From Devosia sp. (GTDB taxonomy: Bacteria > Pseudomonadota > Alphaproteobacteria > Rhizobiales > Devosiaceae): 47,174 nt of DNA. Under the pieces are notes generated by a model. It did no database searches. It saw only the letters and a program-made list of their open reading frames with translations, and was not told the origin of the DNA. Position numbers and translations under genes: made by a program. Each line of letters opens with the position of its first letter. The stretch's first letter is position 1. Positions 8,122-17,900 of this stretch are shown here, one piece after another. The stretch lies in assembly GCF_014860165.1 (NCBI RefSeq), contig NZ_JACZKG010000001.1, positions 1 through 47,174 on the forward strand, given 5' to 3'.

Positions 8122-10011
8122 ATGGCCACTCCACCGCGCAGCAAAGCCAACAAGCCCGACCAGACCCAGGTGTTCAAATCCGCCATGGGGGCGACGGTGC
8201 GCGCGATTGGCGCCAGGCCGGATCTGGAAGTGACCTTCACCTCCGATCGGCCATTGCTGACCTCGGACAAGGCGCGGCTAGCCAACCTGCCGCGGCTGCC
8301 GACGCGGCGCGATATCGCCATTGCCCGCGGGCAGGGCGATGCCATGGCCATGCGGCTGGCCAGCCACGATCCCGAGACCCATCGCAAGCGCTCGCCAATG
8401 GACCCGGTGGCCCGGGCCGCGTTCGATGCGCTGGAGCAGGCCCGGGTCGAGGCTTTGGGCTGCGTGCGCATGCCCGGCATGGTGGGCAATATCGGCGAGA
8501 TGCTGGAAGACCGGCTGTTCCGTGCCAATTTCGCCGAGGTCGACAACAAGGGCGACGCGCCGATAGCGGAGGCCCTGGGCCTGTTGCTGCGCGAGAAGCT
8601 GGCCGGCGTCGCCGTGCCGCCTTCGGGCCATGCGCTGGTGGATCTGTGGCGCAAGGAAATCGAGGACAAGGGCGGCAAGTCGCTCGATAGCCTGCTGGAG
8701 CGCTACGAAAACCAGGAAGAGTTTTCCAAGGCGGCCAAGATGCTGCTGCGCGACCTCAACCTCGTGCCCGAAAGCGAGCTGGACGACGCCGATTCCTCGG
8801 ACGAGGAAGAGGGTGACGAGCAGGAGCCCGAAGGCGGCGACAGCTCGGACAAGTCGCCCGAGCAGGGCGAAGGCGAGAACGACAGCCAGGACAGCGAGCA
8901 GGACGAGCAGGCCGGCGAGTCGGAAGAGACCGGCGATGTCGACGGCATGGAATCGGACATGGCCGATACCGACGAGGACGCGGCCGCTGAAGCGGGCGAA
9001 GACGCGCCCATGCCCCCGCCGGCCAAGGATGGCGGCGAGCGGCTGACCAACCAGTTCCAGTACAAGGTGTTCACGTCAAAGTTCGACGAGATCGTCAAGG
9101 CGGCCGACCTCTGCCCGCCCGACGAGCTGGACCAGTTGCGGAGCCTGCTGGACAAGCAGCTCGAGAACCTGGCCGGTGCGGTGGCGCGGCTGGCCAACAA
9201 GCTGCAGCGGCGGCTGATGGCCAAGCAGAATCGCAGCTGGCAGTTCGACCTTGAGGAAGGCCTGCTCGATACGGCGCGGCTCACCCGCGTGGTGACCGAT
9301 CCGATGCAGGCGCTGAGCTTCAAGGTCGAGAACGACACCGATTTCCGCGACACGATCGTGACGCTGCTGATCGACAATTCGGGCTCGATGCGCGGCCGGC
9401 CGATCACCATTGCGGCGATCTGCGGCGATATTCTTGCGCGGACGCTGGAGCGCTGCGGCGTCAAGGTCGAGATCCTGGGCTTTACCACCCGCGCCTGGAA
9501 GGGCGGCAAGTCGCGCGAAGCCTGGCTCGAGGCTGGCCGCCCGCCCAATCCGGGCCGCGTCAACGATGTCCGCCACATCATCTACAAGGCCGCCGACGAG
9601 CCATGGCGCCATGCGCGGCGCAATCTTGGCCTGATGATGCGCGAGGGCCTGCTCAAGGAGAATATCGACGGCGAGGCGCTCGAATGGGCGCGCAAGCGGT
9701 TGATGGCCCGCCCGGAGGCCCGCCGCATCCTGATGGTGATTTCCGATGGCGCGCCGGTGGATGACAGCACGCAATCGGTCAATGCCGGCAATTATCTCGA
9801 GGCCCATCTGCGGCAGGTAATCGAGGATATCGAAACGCGTTCGCCCATCCAGCTGGTGGCGGTCGGCATCGGTCATGATGTGACGCGCTACTACAAGCGG
9901 GCAGTGACCTTGCTCGATGCCGAGGAACTGGCCGGCGCGCTCACAGACGAGCTGGCGGCGCTGTTCGACGAGGAAATGCCGGTTCAGTCGCGGCGGCGGG
10001 GCCGGGGATGA
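8122..10011 (+). CDS. cobT: Cobaltochelatase subunit CobT
   Basis: Partner of CobS in the aerobic cobaltochelatase. The ATG at 8122 ([10 protein letters not shown]) gives 629 residues, the normal size; an in-frame GTG at 8089 would start inside the repeat-flanking sequence and is less likely. Three parts are visible: an N-terminal helical region (about 1-216), a highly acidic Glu/Asp/Ser linker (about 217-297), and a C-terminal von Willebrand A domain with the MIDAS motif DNSGS at 418-422 and a later [10 protein letters not shown] loop. The ATPase-plus-VWA pairing with CobS resembles magnesium chelatase BchI/BchD. The stop overlaps the next gene in an ATGA. Confidence 0.96.
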   Translation: MATPPRSKANKPDQTQVFKSAMGATVRAIGARPDLEVTFTSDRPLLTSDKARLANLPRLPTRRDIAIARGQGDAMAMRLASHDPETHRKRSPMDPVARAAFDALEQARVEALGCVRMPGMVGNIGEMLEDRLFRANFAEVDNKGDAPIAEALGLLLREKLAGVAVPPSGHALVDLWRKEIEDKGGKSLDSLLERYENQEEFSKAAKMLLRDLNLVPESELDDADSSDEEEGDEQEPEGGDSSDKSPEQGEGENDSQDSEQDEQAGESEETGDVDGMESDMADTDEDAAAEAGEDAPMPPPAKDGGERLTNQFQYKVFTSKFDEIVKAADLCPPDELDQLRSLLDKQLENLAGAVARLANKLQRRLMAKQNRSWQFDLEEGLLDTARLTRVVTDPMQALSFKVENDTDFRDTIVTLLIDNSGSMRGRPITIAAICGDILARTLERCGVKVEILGFTTRAWKGGKSREAWLEAGRPPNPGRVNDVRHIIYKAADEPWRHARRNLGLMMREGLLKENIDGEALEWARKRLMARPEARRILMVISDGAPVDDSTQSVNAGNYLEAHLRQVIEDIETRSPIQLVAVGIGHDVTRYYKRAVTLLDAEELAGALTDELAALFDEEMPVQSRRRGRG

Positions 10012-11000
10012 GCTGGGGCCGGGCGGCCATCGTCGCAGCGGCATTGGCGGGGAGCCTTCCCGCCGGTGCTGTCGAGGTGACGGTGAGCGCGAGCCTGGTC
10101 ACCCAGTTCGGGGATAGCCAGGTCGATCAGCCGGCCGGCAGCCTGATCTTTCGCGGCGGCATCGCGCTGGTCAGCCAGGACGACACCTTTGGCGGGCTAT
10201 CGAGCCTCACCATGGCCGGACCAGACCAGCAGGCCCTGTTTGTCAGCGATCGCGGAAATTTCGTCAGCGGGCGGCTGGCTTATGACGATGCCGGGCGCCT
10301 GTTCGGCTTTATCGGCACGCGCGTGGAGCCGATCCGCAATTCCAAGGGCGATGTGCTGCCGCGCCAATATGCCCGCGACGCCGAAAGCGTTGATACGATC
10401 TATCGCGACGGCGTTGCCGTGGCGGTGCGCGTGGGCTTCGAGCATTTGACGCGGGTGGCCGACTTCACGCTCACCGATGCCCTGCCGGGTGGGCCAGCGC
10501 GCGAAGTGACCATTCCCGACTGGCTCAGCGACCTCAGGACCAACGAGACGCTGGAATCGCTATGCGTTGCGCCTGCGGCGTCCCCGATTGCCGGCTCGAC
10601 GCTGTTGCTGGCCGAGGAAGCGCTCGATGCCGATGGCAATCATCGCGGCTGGCTGCTGGGCCAGAACGACAAGGGACCGATCGGCTACCAGGACAGTCCG
10701 GTGGTGAGCCCCACTGACTGCGCCTTCCTGCCCAATGGCGACCTGTTGGTGCTCGAGCGGGGGGTCTCAATGCTGAATTTCGTGATGAACCTGCGCCTTG
10801 TGCCAGCGGCTGAGGTGCGCCCGGGCAATGTGATGGCGGGGGAACTGCTGCTGTCGGCCACGGGTGGGACCATCGACAATATGGAATCGCTGGCCGTGCA
10901 CACCGCGCCCGATGGCGAATTGCGCATTCTCATCGGCTCGGACAATAACTTCAACGACTGGCAGCGGACCTTGCTGCTGGAGTTCGCCTTTCCTGACTGA
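10008..11000 (+). CDS. Exported esterase-like activity of phytase family protein
   Basis: A 330-residue secreted protein. The signal peptide covers about residues 1-22, with cleavage after AGA in LPAGAVEVT. The rest has the beta-propeller feel of the family annotated 'esterase-like activity of phytase' (PF13449): repeated short segments of the type [16 protein letters not shown]...[23 protein letters not shown] and [28 protein letters not shown]. The activity of alphaproteobacterial members is mostly untested, so a substrate cannot be given. It starts inside the last codons of cobT (ATGA), which implies coupled translation, though a functional link with cobalamin is not obvious. Confidence 0.8.
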   Translation: MSWGRAAIVAAALAGSLPAGAVEVTVSASLVTQFGDSQVDQPAGSLIFRGGIALVSQDDTFGGLSSLTMAGPDQQALFVSDRGNFVSGRLAYDDAGRLFGFIGTRVEPIRNSKGDVLPRQYARDAESVDTIYRDGVAVAVRVGFEHLTRVADFTLTDALPGGPAREVTIPDWLSDLRTNETLESLCVAPAASPIAGSTLLLAEEALDADGNHRGWLLGQNDKGPIGYQDSPVVSPTDCAFLPNGDLLVLERGVSMLNFVMNLRLVPAAEVRPGNVMAGELLLSATGGTIDNMESLAVHTAPDGELRILIGSDNNFNDWQRTLLLEFAFPD

Positions 11001-11070
11001 GGGCACTTGATCGGCGTCAAGCCTCCGCCCGGCCAGAGGTCCATGATGGAGTCTTCTGGGAGACGAGATC

Positions 11071-11460
11071 ATGCCCGCCATCGTTCATTTCGATATCGCT
11101 GCCGATGATCCGGAGCGCGCCGCCCGGTTCTATCATGACGTGTTCGACTGGAAGGTCACCAAGCTCGACGGGCCGGTGCCCTATTGGCTGCTGGGTACCG
11201 GAGGAGATGGCGAGGCCGCCGTCGGGGGCGGCATTGCCAAGCGCGAGCAGGCCTGGCAATCGGTGACGCCGACCATCGAAGTTCCCTCTGCCGACGCCTA
11301 TGGCGAACGGATCGTCAGGGCGGGCGGCACCATCGTGGTTCCCAAGGTTGCCATAGAGGGTGTCGGCCACCTTGTGACGTTCAAGGACCCGGAGGGCAAT
11401 GTGTTTTCCATCCTCGAGCCGGCGCCAGGCAATCCATTCGTGCCGCCCGCTTCTGCCTAG
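11071..11460 (+). CDS. VOC-superfamily (glyoxalase-like) protein
   Basis: A 129-residue protein with the single-module vicinal-oxygen-chelate fold. It opens with IVHFDIAADDPERAARFYHDVFDWKV, the usual first beta-strand and helix, and closes with VTFKDPEGNVFSILEP, where the Glu is a typical metal ligand. His in IVHFDI is a second candidate ligand. These proteins range from dioxygenases to resistance proteins and binding proteins without activity; nothing here decides among them. A convergent transporter gene follows, with a short hairpin between. Confidence 0.85.
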   Translation: MPAIVHFDIAADDPERAARFYHDVFDWKVTKLDGPVPYWLLGTGGDGEAAVGGGIAKREQAWQSVTPTIEVPSADAYGERIVRAGGTIVVPKVAIEGVGHLVTFKDPEGNVFSILEPAPGNPFVPPASA

Positions 11461-11484
11461 GCGGCGACGGGGAATCGGCGCAGG

Positions 11485-11510
11485 CCCCTTCTCCCTCAAG
11501 GGGAGAAGGG
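11485..11510. terminator. Short GC-rich hairpin between convergent genes
   Basis: The arms CCCTTCTCC and GGAGAAGGG surround a loop of about 6-7 nt. It sits between the VOC gene (+) and the transporter gene (-) and could end both transcripts. There is no T-run, so it may instead be a copy of the rhizobial 'CTCCCC...GGGGAG' palindromic repeat. Confidence 0.4.
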
Positions 11511-11520
11511 AAGCGTCGTG

Positions 11521-12207
11521 CTATGCCCGCGCGCCGATCGCCGGCAGCGGCATGATGCGCCCCATCAGCACCCGGTAGGGTGCCAGCAGCAGCAAAGCAG
11601 CGAGGAACTTGATCAGGAAATCGCCCGAGGCCAGCGAGGTCCAGAGCGGCACTTCGGGGCCGATGCCGAGCCAGGGCGCAGGGAAACCCAGCGAGTTGTC
11701 GGCCATGCCGAACAGGGCATCGATGCCCGCCAAGGCCGGGGCAAAGGCGACGGTGAAGAAGATGGTGGTATCGATGATCGAGCCGAAGAGCGAACCGGCC
11801 AGCGGCGGCAGGAACCAGGCCTTGCTGGCGCGCAGCCGCGAGAAGACGGCGATATCGAGTAGCTGACCAATGAGGAAGGCGGTGGCCGAGGCCAGCGCAA
11901 TGCGCTGGGTGGTGGCCGGGTCGCCGCCAGCATTCCAGGGCAGCGGATAGTAGCTGAGGTAGAAGGACAGGCCCAGGCCGACCAGGAAGCCCACCAGCAC
12001 CACAAGGCGGGCCTTGCGGGCGCCATCATAGCGGTTGGTCAGGTCGGTGACGAGGAAGGCGAAGGGGAAGGTGAAGGCGCCCCAGGTGAGCAGGTCGGCC
12101 AGATTGACCGAGCCCAGCTGGACGTTCAGCGGGTAGAGCACCAGGATATTGGACGCGGCAACGACCACGACCATGGCGGCAATGGCCGCCAGGAGACGAG
12201 CTAGCAT
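11521..12207 (-). CDS. Queuosine precursor transporter, VUT/YhhQ family
   Basis: A 228-residue inner-membrane protein with about six hydrophobic helices. The family (COG1738, E. coli YhhQ) imports preQ0/preQ1 for queuosine synthesis in tRNA. Recognisable parts are ASNILVLYPL near the N-terminus, the TFPFAFLVTDLTNRYDGA loop after the second helix, FLIGQLLDIAVFSRLR and the GSIIDTTIFFTVAF helix. The ATG at 12207 has AGAGGTG a few bases upstream. I looked for a preQ1-I-type aptamer in the leader and found none. The gene lies alone between a VOC gene and rpmB. Confidence 0.9.
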   Translation of the reverse strand: MLARLLAAIAAMVVVVAASNILVLYPLNVQLGSVNLADLLTWGAFTFPFAFLVTDLTNRYDGARKARLVVLVGFLVGLGLSFYLSYYPLPWNAGGDPATTQRIALASATAFLIGQLLDIAVFSRLRASKAWFLPPLAGSLFGSIIDTTIFFTVAFAPALAGIDALFGMADNSLGFPAPWLGIGPEVPLWTSLASGDFLIKFLAALLLLAPYRVLMGRIMPLPAIGARA

Positions 12208-12292
12208 CAGAATGCACCTCTATGTGAGCGCGGTCCGGCATAAGACCGGGGCGCATTTTTCAGTTGGGCGGGATAGCCATCCCACCTTCGAT

Positions 12293-12378
12293 CGTCATCC
12301 TCGGGCTTGACCCGAGGACACTTCACTTACCGCACGCTTCGCAAGTACAGAGCCCTCGGGTCAAGCCCGAGGGTGACG
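12293..12378. repeat. Inverted repeat, copy 1 of the CCTCGGGCTTGACCCGAGG family
   Basis: Left arm 12293-12319 and right arm 12352-12378 are inverted copies with two mismatches in 27. Each arm is itself palindromic (CCTCGGG..CCCGAGG). A second copy of the same element lies at 34095-34178; the right-hand 30 nt, AGAG through GTGACG, are identical between the two. It lies upstream of the queuosine-precursor transporter and after the rpmB terminator. Confidence 0.8.
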
Positions 12379-12419
12379 TGCAGTGGTTGTGGCAGCACCG
12401 CGTGAATGGACGCGGCCCC

Positions 12420-12455
12420 AAAAACAAACCGCGCGGAGCATGACCCCACGCGGTT
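12420..12455 (-). terminator. Rho-independent terminator of rpmB
   Basis: Read on the minus strand, AACCGCG and CGCGGTT form a stem (12449-12455 with 12427-12433) around a GC-rich loop. A TGTTTTT run follows directly. It lies about 20 nt past the rpmB stop. Confidence 0.75.
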
Positions 12456-12476
12456 CAAAATTCGTTCAGTCAGAAA

Positions 12477-12761
12477 TTACGCAGCGAGGGCGGCGCGAAT
12501 TTCCTTCTTGATGCCGGCGGCCAGCGGCGACAGATCGGCATCGGCCTGCTTGAGCAGGAAGGCATCGAGGCCACCGCGGTGCTCGACGGTACGCAGGGCT
12601 GCAGCACAGATGCGCAGCTTGACCGGGCGGTTGAGCGCGTCCGAGATCAGCGTGACGTTGAGCAGATTGGGGAGAAACCGGCGGCGGGTGCGGTTGAGGG
12701 CGTGCGAAACGTTGTTGCCAACCATTACGCCCTTGCCAGTCAGTTCACAGCGACGTGCCAT
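12477..12761 (-). CDS. rpmB: Large-subunit ribosomal protein L28
   Basis: A 94-residue bL28. The start [21 protein letters not shown] is the family signature, with Cys5 retained but without the full four-Cys zinc set. The middle has [20 protein letters not shown] and the C-terminus the helical [22 protein letters not shown] region. The ATG at 12761 is preceded by an ATCTCC-rich stretch rather than a strong ribosome binding site. Monocistronic: a terminator follows at 12420-12455, and the divergent DUF3108 gene lies upstream. Confidence 0.96.
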   Translation of the reverse strand: MARRCELTGKGVMVGNNVSHALNRTRRRFLPNLLNVTLISDALNRPVKLRICAAALRTVEHRGGLDAFLLKQADADLSPLAAGIKKEIRAALAA

Positions 12762-12981
12762 TGGGAGATATCCTACTTTGTGTAAAGGTCCTGCGTGGCG
12801 GAGAAGTCCGCGACGGGCCTCGATTGTTGTGAAATCTGGCGGTTCCTTAGAGAAAACGGGGGCTGCCGTCAAGGCAAAGCACCCTCAAACGCCCGCGAGC
12901 GCCTTGCATGGGCCGAATCGCGCAGGCAGTTTTAGCCAAAGCGCTGATTCGCAGCCGCCCCCTTGCAGAGAACGAACCGTC

Positions 12982-13764
12982 TTGAACCAGCCCCGTCTTG
13001 CTTTAATGGCCGCGCTGGCCCTGATCCTGAGCCAACCGGCCGGCGCCGCCCAGGTCGATGCATCGGCCAGCTATGTGCTGACGCTGGGCGGCATCAATGT
13101 CGCGGCCATGACCGTGGACCTCGAGGATACGGGCAGCCGCTATACGCTTGATCTCTCGGCCAATGTCGCGGGCCTGGGCACGCTGGTCGCCAGCGGCACG
13201 GCCAAGGCCAGTTCGGTCGGCCGTTCCTCGGGCGCGTCGCTGCTGGCCGAGGAATTCGACCTTGAAACGCGCGCCAATGGCGAGACTTTTACGGTCGATG
13301 TGGCCTTTGCCGGGCGCGACGTCTCTGCCTTCAAGGTCGAGCCGCCGATCATCGACAATTATGATCGCGTGCCGCTCGAGCGCCGCCACCTGACCGGGGT
13401 GGGCGATTTCCTTTCGGCCTTCGTGCTCAAGGGCGAGGGGCTGGACAAGAGCCTCTGCCAGCGCCAGGCAAAGGTGTTTACCGGGGTCGAGCGCTTCAAC
13501 ATTGCCATGAGCTATGCGGGCGACGACGAGGCGACCTCGCCGCGCACCGGCTATCAGGGACCCGTCGTGCTGTGCACGGTGGATTACGACCCGATTTCCG
13601 GCCATTTCACCAGTTCAGAGATCACCACCTACCTAGCCGATAGCGACCGCATCGTCATCTGGTATGCGCCGCTGGGCGAGACGGGCTATTTCATCCCCTA
13701 TCGGGTGCTGCTCGGCACCAATATGGGCGATCTGTCGATGGTGCTGACCCGGATGAGTTTTTAG
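12982..13764 (+). CDS. DUF3108 exported protein
   Basis: A 260-residue secreted protein of the DUF3108 family, function unknown. The N-terminal signal peptide is clear (LALMAALALILSQPAGAAQ, cleavage after AGA or GAA). The mature part is beta-rich: it begins with ASASYVLTLGGINVAAMTVDLE and has the family's central DFLSAFV segment, two Cys (in KSLCQRQ and VVLCTVDY) that could form a disulphide, and a C-terminal DSDRIVIWYAPLGETGYFIPYRVLLGTN. I chose the TTG at 12982; an ATG at 13006 is the alternative and would still leave a signal peptide. The much longer open frame upstream overlaps the rpmB gene and is not coding. Confidence 0.82.
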   Translation: MNQPRLALMAALALILSQPAGAAQVDASASYVLTLGGINVAAMTVDLEDTGSRYTLDLSANVAGLGTLVASGTAKASSVGRSSGASLLAEEFDLETRANGETFTVDVAFAGRDVSAFKVEPPIIDNYDRVPLERRHLTGVGDFLSAFVLKGEGLDKSLCQRQAKVFTGVERFNIAMSYAGDDEATSPRTGYQGPVVLCTVDYDPISGHFTSSEITTYLADSDRIVIWYAPLGETGYFIPYRVLLGTNMGDLSMVLTRMSF

Positions 13765-13822
13765 ACTCCAAGTCCCGCTCTGGGACGGTCAACGGGTTTT
13801 TCCTCAATTTTGCCCGCCAGAG

Positions 13823-13845
13823 CGCCCGCATTGCGGGTGTTTTGT
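13823..13845 (+). terminator. Probable terminator of the DUF3108 gene
   Basis: A 7-bp stem (CGCCCGC with GCGGGTG, one wobble pair) with a 3-nt loop is followed by TGTTTTGTG. It lies about 60 nt after the DUF3108 stop. Confidence 0.55.
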
Positions 13846-14058
13846 GTTAACGCGCTGCATTTGCAGGGAAAATTCGCGGCAATGCGCCGTTCATGTTCAG
13901 CCCGAAGCGGCCGATCTTCATCCTTTGGCAATGGAGATGAAGCGGTTCTCGACCCTTTCGGTGCGGCCGGGGGCCCGGCGCGGGCCTCTTGTGTGTGCAG
14001 GGGCTGCAGACCCCCAGCCCTTGCGGTGAACAAAGCCGCATTCCCGCCACTCGCTCGA

Positions 14059-14107
14059 TTCGCTCCCTGTTCGTTCCGGTTTTGGACCGGATGTGAACGG
14101 GAGCGAA
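14059..14107. repeat. Long imperfect hairpin, 49 nt
   Basis: TTCGCTCCC (14059-14067) pairs with GGGAGCGAA (14099-14107). Inside that, GTTC pairs with GAAC and TTCCGGT with ACCGGA, with single-base bulges, leaving a 5-nt loop. No T-run follows on either strand, so it is either a repeat element or part of an RNA. Confidence 0.6.
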
Positions 14108-14142
14108 GGGAAGAGGCCTGCGCCGTGCCGGAACGGGACAGG

Positions 14143-14472
14143 CTAGAGCGTGGCGAGGCTGGCGATCCTGCTGTCGGCGAGGACGAATTGCTGGCGCAGC
14201 GTGGCGGGGCTTCCGGGGAAGGTGCCGGAGACAGTGAAGGTCACCAACGTCTGGTCGCCGGAGGTTTGGGCGTCCTGGATGGCGTAGCGCGGCTGGTAGC
14301 GGGTTTCGACGCGGTCGAGCCACACGGCGATGGCCGCGGTGCCGACATGGTCTTCGCCCTCGTCGCGGACGCGGGCGTCGGGGGCAAAGAGGCCGACAAT
14401 GGCGCGGCGGTCGCCGGCGGCAAAATAGTCGGCCAGCGGGGCGGGCAGGGCGGAGGGGTCAAACTGGGACAT
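14143..14472 (-). CDS. SnoaL-like / NTF2-like protein
   Basis: A 109-residue protein with the cone-shaped NTF2-like fold. The N-terminal helix LADYFAAGDRRAIVGLFAPDARVRDEGEDHVGTAAIAVWLDRV is the typical SnoaL_2 opening with its FAPDARVRDEGE strand. A second half, TLVTFTVSGTFPGSPATLRQQFVLADSRIASL, supplies the beta-sheet. Members are polyketide cyclases, isomerases or simple ligand binders; no catalytic residue can be assigned. It stands alone, convergent with DUF3108. Confidence 0.8.
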   Translation of the reverse strand: MSQFDPSALPAPLADYFAAGDRRAIVGLFAPDARVRDEGEDHVGTAAIAVWLDRVETRYQPRYAIQDAQTSGDQTLVTFTVSGTFPGSPATLRQQFVLADSRIASLATL

Positions 14473-14966
14473 GAGTGAATCCGGATATGGTCAGGGAGGT
14501 GGTGGTTCTGGCTCCCCGCCCCTGACGGAACCTGTCAGCAGCCGCTGTGCCAGTCCGGCACGGTCAATGCCCTATTTCCTCAATCTGGTGCCCGGAAGGC
14601 CAGCGAAGCTGCCCAAGCAGGGATGAACGGACAAATTCTTTGCCGGTCAGGTCTTTACCTTTCAGTCACGAAGGCGCTGCCTCGGCGCGAAATTAACGGC
14701 TTGTCAACAAAGCTGAACGGTTTTCTCGGCTCTGGAACCGTGTCCGGCCTATTGCGGTTCGGCGTGGTAGTATTGGGTCGGCGGTACTACCAGATAGTGG
14801 GGTGAACGAAGCAGGATTCACCTCGGCGCGCCGATTCGGTGCCGATTCGTTCTTGCTGTGTTCCTTTGCTTAACGCTCGTGACAAAATGGTCGTAATGCT
14901 GTCCTTTCTCGGGACCATGCGTTGTGACACTCGCAACGTCCGATTTGAGTCCCTACATTGCCGGCA
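14473..14966. other. Intergenic region upstream of the Suv3-like helicase
   Basis: Nearly 500 nt between divergent genes, less GC-rich than its surroundings. I see no credible gene; a 60-codon frame at 14623-14805 has no supporting signal. The main structure is an 8-bp inverted repeat at 14765-14792. Confidence 0.5.
14765..14792. promoter_or_regulatory. Inverted repeat TGGTAGTA-12-TACTACCA
   Basis: Perfect 8-bp arms at 14765-14772 and 14785-14792 with a 12-nt spacer, about 175 nt before the helicase start. The spacing suits a dimeric regulator; as RNA it would be a modest hairpin. Confidence 0.35.
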
Positions 14967-17900
14967 ATGACTTTCGCGCCCCCGCAGTCGGTCAAGGCGA
15001 TTCTTGGCCCCACCAATACCGGCAAGACCTATTTTGCCATCGAGCGCATGCTGGCTCATCCCTCCGGGATGATCGGCCTGCCGTTGCGGCTATTGGCGCG
15101 CGAAGTCTATCAGCGCTGCGTCGAGCGGGTGGGCGAGGGCGCGGTGGCGCTGGTGACGGGCGAAGAGCGCATCGTTCCGGCCAAGCCGCGATTCTGGGTC
15201 TGCACGGTGGAAGCCATGCCCATGGAGATCCGCGTCGATTGCGTGGCGATCGACGAAATCCAGGTGGCTGTCGATTTCGACCGCGGCCATGTATTCACCG
15301 ATCGCATTCTCAATGCGCGCGGCAGCAGCGAAACCCTCTTGCTGGGCTCGGCCACCATGGCGCCGGTGATCCGCCGGTTGCTGCCACATGCCGATATCGT
15401 CGACCGGCCGCGCTTTTCCCAGCTCACCTATTCGGGTTCCAAGAAGATCTCGCGCCAGCCGACCCGCTCGGCCATCGTCGCCTTCTCGGCGCGGCAGGTC
15501 TATGCGATTGCCGAGCTGATCCGGCGCGAGCGCGGCGGCGCGGCGGTGGTCATGGGGGCGCTCTCGCCCCGCACGCGCAATGCCCAGGTCGAGCTCTACC
15601 AGAATGGCGACGTGGATTTTCTCGTCGCCACCGATGCGATCGGCATGGGGCTCAACCTCGATATCCATCACGTCGCCTTTGCCGATGACAGCAAATTCGA
15701 TGGCCATACGAGCCGCCCGCTGACGGCGGCAGAGCTCGGCCAGATCGCCGGGCGGGCGGGTCGCCATGCCCGCAACGGCACGTTCGGGGTCACCGGCGGC
15801 ACCGAGGGATTTGACGAGGAAATGGTCGTGGCGCTCGAAACGCACGACTTCGAGCCGGTAAAAGTGCTGCAATGGCGCAACAACCAGCTCGATTTCAGCT
15901 CGATCAACGCCTTGCGGGATAGTCTGGAAATGGCGCCGGAGCATCGCAGCCTGACGCGGGTGCCTGTGGCGACCGACCAGCATGCGCTTGAATTCGTGGC
16001 GCGCAACGAGGCCGGGCAGCTCGCGCGGGGCCTAGATGGGGCGCGGCTGCTGTGGGAATGCTGCCAAATCCCGGATTACCAGGGGATTTCGCCTGCCAAT
16101 CACGGCGAAATCGTCACGCGGATTTACTCGGACTTAGTCAAGCGCGGCAAGGTCAACGAGGACTGGATTGCCGAGCAGGTGCGCTTTTGCGACAATGCGA
16201 GCGGCGATATCGACACGCTGAGCAACCGGATCAAGCAGATCCGTACCTGGACCTTTGTCGCCAATCGCAAAAACTGGCTTGCAGACCCTTCACATTGGCG
16301 CGAAAAGACCCGAGACATTGAGGATCGCCTGAGTGACGCGCTGCACGAGCGGCTCACCCAGAGGTTCGTCGACCGGCGCACCAGCGTCCTGCTGCGTCAT
16401 CTGAAAGACAAACGTATGGCATCTCCCGAGATCAATGAACGTGGCGAAGTGCGGCTGGAAGGCCATCTCATCGGCACGCTCGAAGGCTTCCGCTTCACCC
16501 TGGCGCGCAATGATGGCGACGCCGACATCAAGGGGTTGCGCGCTGCAGCCGATCAGGTGGTGGCGCCGGAAATTCATAACCGCGCCGACCGACTGGCCGG
16601 GGCCCCGAACGAAGAGTTCGTGCTGGCCACCGACGGGCGGCTGCGCTGGAAGGGCGATATCGTCGCCGAGCTGATCGAGGGCGATGCGCTCTATCGTCCG
16701 CGCATCCTGATGCTGGCAGACGAAACGCTGACCGGGACCGATTTCGAACGGGTGCAGGAGCGGCTCAACCTCTGGCTGCGCCACCATATCAACACGGTGC
16801 TCGAAAGCGTCATGTCGCTGGAAGCGCCGGCCGACCTCGAAGGCGCGGCCCGCGGCATTGCCTACCAGCTCCATGAGCATCTGGGGCTGATCCCGCGCAG
16901 CCAGGTGGCCGAAGACGTCAAGAACCTGGACCAGGATGTGCGCGGCAAGATGCGCAAGCTGGGCATCAAGTTCGGCGCCTACCACATCTACCTGCCGCTT
17001 TCGCTCAAGCCCGCGCCGCGCGAATTGGCACTGATCCTGTTCGCGCTCAAGCATGGCGGCGTTCGGCAAGCCGGCGTCACCGATATTCCTCATATCGTTC
17101 TCAGCGGCCGCACCAGCTTCGTGGTGGATCCCGAAGTCGATACGCGGCTCTATGAGATTGCCGGCTTCAAGGTGGCGGGCCGCCGCGCCGTGCGCGTCGA
17201 CATTCTTGAGCGCCTGGCCGATATCATCCGTCCGCTGATCGCGCTGGATGCCGGGCGTCCCTATGCTGGTGAACTTCCAGCCGGCGCGGCAGAAGGCAAT
17301 GGCTTTCGCGTCACCGTGGAAATGACTTCGCTGCTGGGCTGCTCGGGCGAGGATTTTGCCTCGATCCTCAATTCGCTCGGCTATCGCGTCAAGCGCACGC
17401 TCAAGGTCGCGGCGCCTGCCGTTGCCGCCGAGGCGACGGCCGAGGCACCGGCGCTCGAAGAGGTTCTGTCGGAGAACCCGGCCAGCACCGACGCGGTCGA
17501 AGAAGCGCCAGTCGAGGCGGTTACGGCCGACGTGGCGCCCTCGGTCGAGGTCGATATTCCGGCCACGACAGTGGTGGAAGCGACGCCCGAAACCGCCGAG
17601 TCGGCTCCGGCCGCGGCGGCTGAGCCCGAATATGACGAAGTCTGGTCGCCGGCGGGCAAGCGCCCTGACAACAAGCGGCACGAGAATCGCCGCCGCCCCG
17701 AAGGCGAGGGCCAGCAGGCCCGTGCGCCGCGTCCCGAGCGCAATCACCGCCCGGCGGCGCCGCGCCGTCCCGAAGGCGAGGTGCAGGACCTGTCCAAGGC
17801 CCGCCACCTCAATCCGCCCAAGCCCAAATTCGACGGCAAGGGCCGCAACGACAACCGCCGGCCCGATGACCAGAAGGGCGAGAAGGCCAGGTTCGAGCGG

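Larger units (their letters stand above)
13765..14142. other. Convergent intergenic region with two hairpins
   Basis: This 378-nt stretch between DUF3108 (+) and the SnoaL-like gene (-) has no credible gene. It holds a terminator-like hairpin at 13823-13845 and a long hairpin at 14059-14107. Between them is GC-rich sequence (about 13960-14030) with short self-complementary runs that I cannot assign to any RNA family. Confidence 0.5.

Noticed and set aside
12208..12290. A preQ1 riboswitch ahead of the queuosine-precursor transporter
   Set aside because: The region lacks the conserved preQ1-I loop and A-rich tail, and no clear type II pattern is seen.
12406..12981. A long N-terminal extension of the DUF3108 protein
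   Set aside because: It lies antisense to rpmB and its terminator; the signal peptide marks the true start near 12982-13006.
13960..14142. An SRP (4.5S) or 6S RNA gene
   Set aside because: The conserved SRP tetraloop/asymmetric-loop sequence and the 6S bubble pattern are not seen.
14623..14805. A 60-codon open frame in the gap before the helicase
   Set aside because: No good ribosome binding site, no recognisable domain, and the inverted repeat at 14765 lies inside it.
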